NCBI RefSeq assembly: GCF_004345365.1
Contig: NZ_SLVF01000008.1
Location: forward strand, 372,001-436,000
Length of the DNA stretch: 64,000 nucleotides
Reading direction: 5' to 3'
Source: Kribbella sp. VKM Ac-2568
GTDB taxonomy: Bacteria; Actinomycetota; Actinomycetes; Propionibacteriales; Kribbellaceae
A program made the translations under genes and the position numbers. Numbering within the stretch: position 1 is the first letter of the stretch; every line of letters begins with the position of its first letter. The notes beneath the pieces were generated by a model. The model saw nothing but the letters and a program-made list of their open reading frames with translations, had not been told where the DNA came from and ran no database searches. Below are positions 8,320-16,228 of this stretch, one piece after another.

Positions 8320-10164
8320 GTGACCGATGCGCCGCGCCCACAGTTCGAAGACGTAGCAGACGTCGTCCGCCACCAGCTGAGCCGCCCGTTGAGCAGGCGC
8401 CTGGTGGTCGGTGGCGGAACAGCCGGCCTGGCCGCCTTCCTGGCCGCCTGTTCCGGTAACGGAGGGTCGTACTCCGACAAGCCCGCCGACAAACCCGCCG
8501 CGACCAAGTCGATCCAGATCGGCAAGGCCAACATCCCGGTCCCACGGGACCAGTCGGTCATCGTCGGCCAGGTCGAGTACACGGTCTTCGACAGTTTCAA
8601 CGGGATGATCCCGAACGGCACGCCAGGCGGCGCCGGGGTGGAGCTGAGCACCGAGCCGATGTTCTTCCTCAGCTTCGCCACGGGCAAGCTGACGCCGTGG
8701 CTGGCGACGGAGTACAAGTACAACGACAGCCACACCGAGCTGACCATGAAGTTCGACCCGAAGGCGCACTGGAACGACGGCCGGCCGCTGGGCGCGAACG
8801 ACTTCAGGTTCACCATCATGCTGCTGAAGGATCGTCCCGACCTGTTCGGCGGCGGCGGTGACTTGAAGGAGTTCGTGAAGGACGTCGAGGTGACGGACGA
8901 CAACACCGCGGTGGTCAAGCTGCTCAAGCCGACGCCGCGGCTGCACTACAACTTCATCGCCGCGATCGCCGGCGCGCCGATCAACCTCATGCCCGAGCAC
9001 GTGTGGAAGTCGCAGGACCCGACCAAGTACAAGGACAACCCGCCGGTCCGGTCCGGACCGTACAAGCTGAAGCAGGCGATCCGGAACCAGAAGATGTTCA
9101 TCTGGGAGAAGGACCCGAACTACTGGAACAAGGACAAGCTCGACGTCAAGCCGCAGTACGTGGTCTTCCAGAGCACGTCGAAGCAGCTCGACCAGGCGTC
9201 GCTGGCGTTCGAGCGGGCCGAGTTCGACGTCGGCTCGGTCGACGAGCAGCACGCCAAGCAGTTGCGCAACACCGGGTACCCGAATCTGGTCACGACCCAG
9301 TTCCACGACCCAAACCCGCGGGTGATGTGGCTGAACTGCGACCCGGCCCGGGGCGTGGTCTCGGAGCCGAAGATGCGCTCGGCGATCAACTACTGCCTGG
9401 ACCGGGAGAAGATCGGCAAGTCGATCTGGCCGATCCAGGTGCCGCCGGCCCAGTACCCGTGGGCGGACTACCCGACCAACGACAAGTGGAAGAACGACGA
9501 GCTGGCGAACAAGTACAAGTTCGAGTTCAACCTGGACAAGGCGACCGAGCTGCTCGACGAGATCGCGCCGAAGAACGCCGCCGGCAAGCGCGCGTACAAG
9601 GGCAAGGAGGTCAACCTCGAGATCATCACGGTCTCGCCGGTCGACGGACCCGAGTACGCGATGGCGAACGTGCTGAAGTCGGACCTCGCAAAGGTCGGCG
9701 TACCGGCCACCCTGCGCAGCCTGGCCGGCAGCGTGCACGACGAGAAGTTCCAGCGCGGTGAGTACGACATCGACTCGAACTGGGCCGGCTTCGCGATCGA
9801 CCCCGAGCAACTGTACTCCGACTGGGAGAGCAGCAAGGCGCAGCCGATCGGCAAGAACGCCGCCCAGAAGAACAAGATGCGGTTCCGGAACGCCGAGTTC
9901 GACGCGGTGTCGTCGAAGCTGGCTCAGCTCGACCCGGAGTCGCCGGAGGCCAAGCCGCTGCTCGACAAGGCACTGGAGATCTACTACCAGCAGCTGCCGT
10001 TGCTGCCGGTGATCCAGACCGGCTACCCGTCGTACTTCAACACGGCGTTCTGGACCGGCTGGCCGACCGACGACGATCTCTACGAAGTGCCGCTGAACTG
10101 GTGGCCGCATTTCATCTTCGTGCTCGGCAGGATCAAGGCCACCGGGCAGAAAGGACCGGCGTGA
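8320..10164 (+). CDS. ABC transporter substrate-binding lipoprotein, family 5
   Basis: A 614-residue extracytoplasmic solute-binding protein of the SBP_bac_5 (dipeptide/oligopeptide/nickel/oligosaccharide) family. The N-terminus is unusual: about 20 polar residues precede SRRLVVGGGTAGLAAFLAAC. This is a twin-arginine-like export signal ending in a lipobox with Cys44 as the likely lipid anchor. The mature part shows family landmarks such as LTPWLATEYKYNDSHTELTM and FRFTIMLLKDRP. GTG 8320 follows GAAGGG. It is the first gene of a five-gene importer operon overlapping the next gene at GTGA. The ligand is not readable; actinomycete members take up peptides or cello-/xylo-oligosaccharides. Confidence 0.88.
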   Translation: MTDAPRPQFEDVADVVRHQLSRPLSRRLVVGGGTAGLAAFLAACSGNGGSYSDKPADKPAATKSIQIGKANIPVPRDQSVIVGQVEYTVFDSFNGMIPNGTPGGAGVELSTEPMFFLSFATGKLTPWLATEYKYNDSHTELTMKFDPKAHWNDGRPLGANDFRFTIMLLKDRPDLFGGGGDLKEFVKDVEVTDDNTAVVKLLKPTPRLHYNFIAAIAGAPINLMPEHVWKSQDPTKYKDNPPVRSGPYKLKQAIRNQKMFIWEKDPNYWNKDKLDVKPQYVVFQSTSKQLDQASLAFERAEFDVGSVDEQHAKQLRNTGYPNLVTTQFHDPNPRVMWLNCDPARGVVSEPKMRSAINYCLDREKIGKSIWPIQVPPAQYPWADYPTNDKWKNDELANKYKFEFNLDKATELLDEIAPKNAAGKRAYKGKEVNLEIITVSPVDGPEYAMANVLKSDLAKVGVPATLRSLAGSVHDEKFQRGEYDIDSNWAGFAIDPEQLYSDWESSKAQPIGKNAAQKNKMRFRNAEFDAVSSKLAQLDPESPEAKPLLDKALEIYYQQLPLLPVIQTGYPSYFNTAFWTGWPTDDDLYEVPLNWWPHFIFVLGRIKATGQKGPA

Positions 10165-11255
10165 CGACGGAAGCGCCGCCGGTCGTTGCTGTCGACAGGC
10201 CGCAGGACTCCGCACCCACGACGGGGGTGCGGGCCTGGCTGTCGCGGCATCCGCTCGCGGCGTACGCGATCCGCCGGTTCGGGCTCTACCTGGTCGAGCT
10301 GTGGGGCGCGCTCACCATCGCGTTCTTCTTCTTCCGGCTGATGCCGGGTGATCCGATCCAGACCCTGATCCAGACCCTGCAGCAGAACTACATCTACAAC
10401 CAGCAGGCCAGTGCGGAGATCATCGCCCGGTACCAGCACGAGTTCGGCCTCGACGGCAACTTCTTCTCCCAGTACCTCAAGTACATGGAGAAGCTGGTCC
10501 TGCACGGCGACCTGGGGCCGTCGCTGATCAACTACCCGACGCCGGCCCAGGATGTGATCCTGCGGGCATTGCCCTGGACCATCGGCCTGCTCGGGATCTC
10601 CGCCGTCCTGGCCTGGGTGTTCGGCATCATCATCGGCGCGGTCGCGGGCTGGCGGCGCGGCAAGCTCGGATCGTCGGTCGCGACCAACCTGTCCATCGCG
10701 CTCTCGCACGTGCCGTACTTCTTCATCGCGCTGATCCTGGTCTATGTCTTCGCGTACTCACTCGGGATGCTCCCGGCCCGATCGGCGTACGACTCCCGGA
10801 TCGAGCCGGGACTCAGCCCGGACTTCATCGGCAGCGTGCTGAAGTACGGCCTGTTGCCGGGGTTGTCGATCGTGATCATCGGGACGTTCAGCTGGATCCT
10901 GTCCACCCGGATGCTGATGGTGCCGGTGCTCGGCGAGGACTACCTGGTGTACGCCGAGGCCAAGGGCCTGAAGGGATGGCGGATCCTGACCCGCTACGCG
11001 CTGCGGAACTGCTACCTGCCGCAGATCACCGCGTTCGGCATCTCGCTCGGCTTCATCTTCAACGGCAACGTGCTGGTCGAGCAGCTGTTCAACTATCCGG
11101 GTCTCGGGACGACGCTCGTCACGGCGATCCAGCAGCTCGACTTCAACACGATCCTCGGGGTGACGAATATCGCGATCTTCTCGGTGCTGACCGCGGTCCT
11201 GATCCTCGACCTCCTGCTCCCGTTGCTTGACCCTCGCGTCAAGTACTGGAAGTGA
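10161..11255 (+). CDS. ABC transporter permease (DppB/OppB type)
   Basis: A 364-residue inner-membrane permease. After a cytoplasmic N-terminus of about 35 residues come helix 1 (LYLVELWGALTIAFFFFRL, then MPGDPIQTL, the DppB-type signature) and a large external loop. Further helices follow, with a cytoplasmic coupling loop ARRLMLVPVLGEDYLV-like (seen as RMLMVPVLGEDYLVYAEAKG) that docks on an ATPase. The GTG start overlaps the stop of the binding-protein gene by 4 nt, so translation is coupled. It forms the membrane channel together with the next permease. Confidence 0.9.
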   Translation: MTTEAPPVVAVDRPQDSAPTTGVRAWLSRHPLAAYAIRRFGLYLVELWGALTIAFFFFRLMPGDPIQTLIQTLQQNYIYNQQASAEIIARYQHEFGLDGNFFSQYLKYMEKLVLHGDLGPSLINYPTPAQDVILRALPWTIGLLGISAVLAWVFGIIIGAVAGWRRGKLGSSVATNLSIALSHVPYFFIALILVYVFAYSLGMLPARSAYDSRIEPGLSPDFIGSVLKYGLLPGLSIVIIGTFSWILSTRMLMVPVLGEDYLVYAEAKGLKGWRILTRYALRNCYLPQITAFGISLGFIFNGNVLVEQLFNYPGLGTTLVTAIQQLDFNTILGVTNIAIFSVLTAVLILDLLLPLLDPRVKYWK

Positions 11256-12136
11256 TCGCGATGAGATTTCTGGAAGCGGTTCTGCGAACGGTCCGGCACA
11301 GCCGGCGGCTGGCGACCGGACTGGTGATCCTCGGGCTGATGGTGCTGCTGGCCTTGCTCAGTCCGTTGATCGTGAAGGCGATCGGTGGCAGCACCGATCC
11401 GCTCGAGCTGGCGGCGTACGAACGCTGGCTGGTGCCGGGGCCGGGCCATCTGCTCGGCACCGACCAGTTCGGCCGGGACGTGTTCGCGATGGTGATCAGC
11501 GCACTCGCGGTGTCGCTGCAGATCGGGGCGATCGCGGGTCTCATCTCAACCGTCGTCGGTGTGATCGTGGCGTTCGTGGCCGGGTACAAGGGCGGCTGGA
11601 TCGACGGGCTGCTGTCGACGTTCACCGGGATCCTGCTGGTGATCCCGACGTTCCCGTTGCTGATCGCGCTGTCGGCGTACGCGAAGAATGTCAGTCTGTT
11701 CCAGGTCGGCGTGATGATCTCGATCTTCTCCTGGCCGTTCGCGGCCAAGACGATCCGCTCGCAGGTGCTCAGCCTGCGCTCGCGGCCGTACGTCGACCTG
11801 GCCCGGGTGAGCAAGGCCCGGGACCTGGAGATCATCGGTACCGAGTTGCTGCCGAACCTGCTGCCGTTCATCGGCGTCGGGTTCGCCTCGTCGGCGCTCG
11901 GCGCGATCTTCGGGCTGGTCGGGCTGGAGGTGATCGGTCTCGGCCCCGGCGGCGTGATCGACCTCGGGCAGATCATCTTCAACGCGATCAACACCGGCGC
12001 CCTGACGCTCGGTGCCTGGCCGATGTTCGTCGTCCCGATCGCGTTGCTGACGCTGCTGTTCGCCGCGCTCAACATGATCAACATCGGGTTGGAAGAGGTC
12101 TACAACCCACGGCTGAGAGGAGTGGCCGGTGAGTGA
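11252..12136 (+). CDS. ABC transporter permease (DppC/OppC type)
   Basis: A 294-residue second permease. It has an N-terminal helix (ATGLVILGLMVLLALLSPLI), the DppC-type motif HLLGTDQFGRDVFAMVISA, and five further membrane segments. The EAA-like coupling loop is VDLARVSKARDLEIIGTELL. The GTG at 11252 overlaps the previous stop (GTGA); an in-frame ATG three codons later is an alternative start. Its 3' end overlaps the first ATPase gene by 8 nt. Confidence 0.9.
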   Translation: MIAMRFLEAVLRTVRHSRRLATGLVILGLMVLLALLSPLIVKAIGGSTDPLELAAYERWLVPGPGHLLGTDQFGRDVFAMVISALAVSLQIGAIAGLISTVVGVIVAFVAGYKGGWIDGLLSTFTGILLVIPTFPLLIALSAYAKNVSLFQVGVMISIFSWPFAAKTIRSQVLSLRSRPYVDLARVSKARDLEIIGTELLPNLLPFIGVGFASSALGAIFGLVGLEVIGLGPGGVIDLGQIIFNAINTGALTLGAWPMFVVPIALLTLLFAALNMINIGLEEVYNPRLRGVAGE

Positions 12137-12944
12137 GCAGGCCGTTCTGGAGGTGTCCGGCCTCGAGGTGACGTATTCGACCAACCGGGGCGACGTGCGC
12201 GCGGTGCAAGGTCTCGACCTGTCCGTACGCCGGGGCGAGATCCTCGGAGTCGCGGGGGAGTCGGGGAGCGGCAAGAGCACGCTCGCCGTCGCGCTGCTCA
12301 GGTTGCTCAAGCCACCGGGCAAGGTGACCGCCGGCTCTGCGATCTTCCACCCGAAGGGCAGATCGCCGGTCGACCTGCTGAAGGTGGAGGGCGAGGAGCT
12401 CCGGGTACTGCGGTGGAGCGCTCTCTCCTATCTGCCGCAGGGATCGCAGAGCTCGCTCAACCCGGTGATGCGGGTCGAGGACCAGTTCAGGGACGTCATC
12501 CTGGAGCATGCGCCGCAACGCAAGGAAGCGCTCTCCGAGCTGATCCACCGGTTGCTCGCGCAGGTCGGGCTGGAGCCTCGGGTGACCCGGATGCACCCGC
12601 ACGAGTTGTCGGGCGGGATGAAGCAGCGCGTGCTGATGGCGATCTGCGTCGCGCTCGAACCCGACCTGGTGATCGCAGACGAGCCGACCACCGCGCTGGA
12701 CGTGACGATCCAGCGGGTGATCCTGCAGAGCCTCGCGGACCTACGGGACGACTTCGGCGTCACGTTGATGGTCATCTCGCACGACATGGGGGTGCACGCG
12801 CAACTGGCCGACCGGGTCGCGGTGATGTACGAGGGCCGGCTGGTCGAGGTGGGCGACGTGCACCAGGTCTTCAAGGACCCGCGGCACGAGTACACCCGGC
12901 AGTTGATCGAGTCGATCCCGCGGGTCGGAAGGAGAGCGTCATGA
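12129..12944 (+). CDS. ABC transporter ATP-binding protein (DppD/OppD type)
   Basis: A 271-residue ATPase subunit. Visible motifs are Walker A GESGSGKSTLAVALL, Q-loop LPQGSQSSLNPV, signature LSGGMKQRV, Walker B LVIADEPTTALDV and the switch histidine in VISHDMGV. A C-terminal ~20 residues with RHEYTRQLIESIP fits the oligopeptide-type tail, here shorter than usual and lacking the cysteine cluster of OppD. It would work as a heterodimer with the following ATPase. Confidence 0.92.
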   Translation: MSEQAVLEVSGLEVTYSTNRGDVRAVQGLDLSVRRGEILGVAGESGSGKSTLAVALLRLLKPPGKVTAGSAIFHPKGRSPVDLLKVEGEELRVLRWSALSYLPQGSQSSLNPVMRVEDQFRDVILEHAPQRKEALSELIHRLLAQVGLEPRVTRMHPHELSGGMKQRVLMAICVALEPDLVIADEPTTALDVTIQRVILQSLADLRDDFGVTLMVISHDMGVHAQLADRVAVMYEGRLVEVGDVHQVFKDPRHEYTRQLIESIPRVGRRAS

Positions 12945-13825
12945 CCGACAAGGTGATCGAACTCCGGGGCGTCCAGCAACGGTTCCACGCTCGCGGTACC
13001 CCGGACGGCTACCTGACCGCGGTCCAGGACGCCAGCTTCACGCTGGCGGCCGATCCGCCGCAGGTGGTCAGCCTCGTCGGTCAGAGCGGCAGCGGGAAGA
13101 GCACTATCGCCCGCAACGTCCTGGGCCTGCAGAAGCCGACGGCCGGCACGGTGACGTATGGCGGCAAGGACATCTTCAACCTGTCCCGCGCCGAGTACGA
13201 CGAGTACCGCAAGAACGTGCAGCCCGTCTTCCAGGACCCGTACTCGATCTTCAACCCGTTCTACCGGGTCGACCGGGTGCTCTGGAAGGCGGTGAAGAAG
13301 TTCTCCCTCGCGTCCACCCGGGAGGCGGGGGAGGCGTTGATCGAGGAATCGCTCAAGGCGGTCAGCCTGGATCCGGGTCGCGTGCTCGGCAGGTATCCGC
13401 ACCAGTTGTCCGGCGGGCAGCGGCAGCGGATCATGCTCGCCCGGATCCACATGCTGCGCCCGGCGTTCGTGATCGCCGACGAACCGGTCTCGATGCTGGA
13501 CGCCCAGATCCGCAAGATGTTCCTCGACATCCTGCTGGACTTCCAGCGGGAGCACCGGATGACGACCCTGTTCATCACCCACGACCTGTCGACCGTGTAC
13601 TACCTGGGCGGCCAGGTGATGGTGATCACCAAGGGCGTGATCGTCGAACGCGGCCCGGTCTCGTCGGTGATGCACGAACCCAGTCACCCCTACACCCGGC
13701 TGTTGCTCGACTCCATCCCCCAACCCGACCCCGCCAACCGCTGGACCACCCGCATCAAGGTCGACGAGTCACCCGACGCCGACACGACCGCGGCCGAGGC
13801 GCCGGAACCACGGCCGCTGCTCTAG
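12941..13825 (+). CDS. ABC transporter ATP-binding protein (DppF/OppF type)
   Basis: A 294-residue ATPase with Walker A GQSGSGKSTIARNVLG, Q-loop PVFQDPYSIFNPFYRVD, signature LSGGQRQRI, Walker B FVIADEPVSMLDA and switch FITHDLSTVYYL. The ATG overlaps the previous stop (ATGA). The C-terminus adds the oligopeptide-transporter tail (HPYTRLLLDSIPQPDP) and a short acidic/alanine extension. It is the last gene of the importer operon; a hairpin follows within 30 nt. Confidence 0.92.
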   Translation: MTDKVIELRGVQQRFHARGTPDGYLTAVQDASFTLAADPPQVVSLVGQSGSGKSTIARNVLGLQKPTAGTVTYGGKDIFNLSRAEYDEYRKNVQPVFQDPYSIFNPFYRVDRVLWKAVKKFSLASTREAGEALIEESLKAVSLDPGRVLGRYPHQLSGGQRQRIMLARIHMLRPAFVIADEPVSMLDAQIRKMFLDILLDFQREHRMTTLFITHDLSTVYYLGGQVMVITKGVIVERGPVSSVMHEPSHPYTRLLLDSIPQPDPANRWTTRIKVDESPDADTTAAEAPEPRPLL

Positions 13826-13854
13826 GCGGACGCCCAGGCCATCAATCGCACGAC

Positions 13855-13931
13855 AGCCGGCCCCATGGCCGGCTGGCCGAGCGCCTGCGCGGCGGTGCGG
13901 GGCGTCAATTGATGGGCCGGAGGTCCGGCCC
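13855..13931. terminator. Paired hairpins between convergent genes
   Basis: AGCCGGCC-CCAT-GGCCGGCT (13855-13874, perfect 8-bp stem) lies 30 nt after the importer operon. GGGCCGGA-GG-TCCGGCCC (13914-13931) lies just after the stop of the opposing phospholipase gene. Neither has a U-tract, which is common for actinomycete terminators. Each probably ends one of the two converging transcripts. Confidence 0.6.
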
Positions 13932-13937
13932 CCCCGG

Positions 13938-15980
13938 TCAGTCCGTGATGATGGCGGGGTCGCTGAGGCCGGGGTCGCCGGTCTCGACGTGGCCGGCGAG
14001 CCTTCTGAGGAGGGCGTCGGCGGTGACGACCACGTCGTACCAGCGGCGGCTGTGGGCGAGGTCGACCGTGTACTTCGCGTGGCTGCCGGCCCGGAGCTTG
14101 AGGGTCTTGGGCTTGCCGCCGTAGGTGTTCGTGATGGTGACCGTGGCGATGGCGTCGCCGTTGTTGGTGATCGTCAGGTCGAGGTCACCGCTGCGGGCGT
14201 TGTGCTTGGCGGCCACCTCGAGACCGGCGACGGGCTTGCCGTGGAAGGTCCGGAGGAATCCGTTCGGGCCGTGCACGGTCAGTTCGTACAGGCCGCCGGA
14301 GTGCGCGGTGTTCCAGGTGTCGGCGATCGACTTGCCGGCCTCGGTCGTGTAGGTCCAGGGGCCGTCGGAGCGGTTCCCGGAGGTGACCAGGAACTGCCCG
14401 CCGGCCGCCGTACCGGACCGGAACGTCAGGCTGAACTTGCCGCCGGCAACCACCGCGCCGTCCACGGTCGGTGCGTAGGGCAACGGCCTGGTACGCCGCG
14501 CGCCGCGCTCCTGGCCCGGCACGCTCCCGACCGCAGGCGGCGTCGGCCGGTAGTCCGGGTGCCGCTCGTTGTCCGGCGGCTCGTAGGCAGACGTGTCGGG
14601 CAAGCGGTCGGGCCGGTTGTCCTCGTGGCTGAAGTCGAAGGCCGACGTCAGGTCGCCGCAGACCGCCCGGCGCCAGGGCGAGATGTTCGGCTCGTGCACG
14701 CCGAACCGGCGCTCCATGAACCGGATGATCGAGGTGTGGTCGAAGACCTCGGAGCAGGTGTAACCACCCGTGCTCCACGGCGAGACCACGAGCATCGGCA
14801 CGCGCGGACCGAGGCCGTACGGCCCGGCGGCGTACCGCGGGCCACCCGGGTAGAGGTCGGGGGCGACGTCGGTGGTGGACAGTCCCTGCGCCGCCGACGA
14901 CGGCGGGTACGGCGGTACGACGTGGTCGAAGAAGCCGTCGTTCTCGTCGTAGGTGATGAAGAAGGCGGTCTTGCTCCAGACGTCCGGGTCGGCCGTCAGC
15001 GCGTCGAGCACCTGCGAGATGTACCAGGCGCCGTAGTTCGACGGGAAGTTCGAGTGCTCGGTGAACGCCTCGGGCGCCGCGATCCAGGAGATCTGCGGGA
15101 GGTTGCCGCTCTTGACGTCCGCGCGGAGGTGGTCGAAGAGGCCGTCACCGGCCTTCGCGTTCGTGCCGGTGCGGGACTTGTCGTACAGGGGATTGCCGGG
15201 GGAGGCGTTGCGGTACTGGTTGAAGTACAGCAAGGAGTTGTCGCCGTAGTTGCCCCGGTATGCGTCCTCGATCCAGCCCCAGCTCCCGTCGGCGTTCAGG
15301 CCGTCGCCGATGTCCTGGTAGATCTTCCACGACACCCCGGCCTGCTCGAGCCGCTCCGGGTAGGTGGTCCAGCCATAGCCGAGTTCGTCGTTGCCGAGTA
15401 CCGGGCCGCCGCCCGTGCCGTCGTTGCCGGTGTACCCGGTCCACATGTAGTACCGGTTCGGATCGGTGGCGCCGATGAAGGAGCAGTGGTACGAGTCGCA
15501 GATGGTGAACTTGTCGGCCAGCGCGTAGTGGAAGGGGATGTCGTCCCGGGTCAGGTACGCCATCGTCGGCGCCGTCTTGGCCGGCACCCACTGGTCGTAC
15601 TTGCCGTTGTTGATCGCTTGGTGGCCGTCCGGCCAGCTGTGCGCGAGGCCCTGCAGGAACTGCATGCCGAGATCGTCGGCCTCGGGGTGGAAGGGCAGAA
15701 CCTCCTTGCCGCCGCCGGTCTGGTGGAAGACCGACTTGCCGCTCGGCAGCGTCACCGGCCGCGGGTCACCGAACCCACGGACGCCCTTGAGCGAGCCGAA
15801 GTAGTGGTCGAAGGACCGGTTCTCCTGCATCAGCACGACGATGTGCTCGACGTCCTTGATGGTGCCGTGCCGGCGATGGGCCGGGATCGCGGCGGCCTGC
15901 TCGATGCTGTTCGACATCGCTGCGAAGGCCGCGGTACCACCGGCCAGCTGGAGAAACCTCCGGCGATTGAGCTCTGGCAT
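13938..15980 (-). CDS. Phosphocholine-specific phospholipase C family, Tat-exported
   Basis: A 680-residue secreted phosphoesterase. The N-terminus carries a Tat signal (LNRRRFLQLAGGTAAFAAM). The catalytic domain (about 40-490) has the family start HIVVLMQENRSFDHYFGSLKG with the metal/nucleophile region, HCSFIGATDPNR-like substrate loop, ITYDENDGFFDHVVPP, and RVPMLVVSPWSTGG. Two C-terminal beta domains follow (about 510-600 and 605-670), matching the DUF756 domains of bacterial PLC/acid phosphatases. Such enzymes release phosphate-containing head groups from phospholipids. It is single, with its own promoter region facing the histidine kinase operon. Confidence 0.9.
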   Translation of the reverse strand: MPELNRRRFLQLAGGTAAFAAMSNSIEQAAAIPAHRRHGTIKDVEHIVVLMQENRSFDHYFGSLKGVRGFGDPRPVTLPSGKSVFHQTGGGKEVLPFHPEADDLGMQFLQGLAHSWPDGHQAINNGKYDQWVPAKTAPTMAYLTRDDIPFHYALADKFTICDSYHCSFIGATDPNRYYMWTGYTGNDGTGGGPVLGNDELGYGWTTYPERLEQAGVSWKIYQDIGDGLNADGSWGWIEDAYRGNYGDNSLLYFNQYRNASPGNPLYDKSRTGTNAKAGDGLFDHLRADVKSGNLPQISWIAAPEAFTEHSNFPSNYGAWYISQVLDALTADPDVWSKTAFFITYDENDGFFDHVVPPYPPSSAAQGLSTTDVAPDLYPGGPRYAAGPYGLGPRVPMLVVSPWSTGGYTCSEVFDHTSIIRFMERRFGVHEPNISPWRRAVCGDLTSAFDFSHEDNRPDRLPDTSAYEPPDNERHPDYRPTPPAVGSVPGQERGARRTRPLPYAPTVDGAVVAGGKFSLTFRSGTAAGGQFLVTSGNRSDGPWTYTTEAGKSIADTWNTAHSGGLYELTVHGPNGFLRTFHGKPVAGLEVAAKHNARSGDLDLTITNNGDAIATVTITNTYGGKPKTLKLRAGSHAKYTVDLAHSRRWYDVVVTADALLRRLAGHVETGDPGLSDPAIITD

Positions 15981-16228
15981 GACTGGGTCTCCTCATCGGG
16001 GCGGACGGGTGGAGCGTTCAACACCAGCGCTGCATCGCAGGCACCCTAACCGGAACACCCGATGGACGGAATATGAAGTTTCATGTTCACTACCCCCAGC
16101 TTCCAAGCTGTATTGCGCGAGGTTGTCCCAATCGTCCTCAGCCGGAGGCGACCGTGTGTTGTCGGCGTCCGGCATCTTCGGCACACTCGAAAGGGGGTCG
16201 CCGGTGGTCCGGCGATGGGGAGGACGCG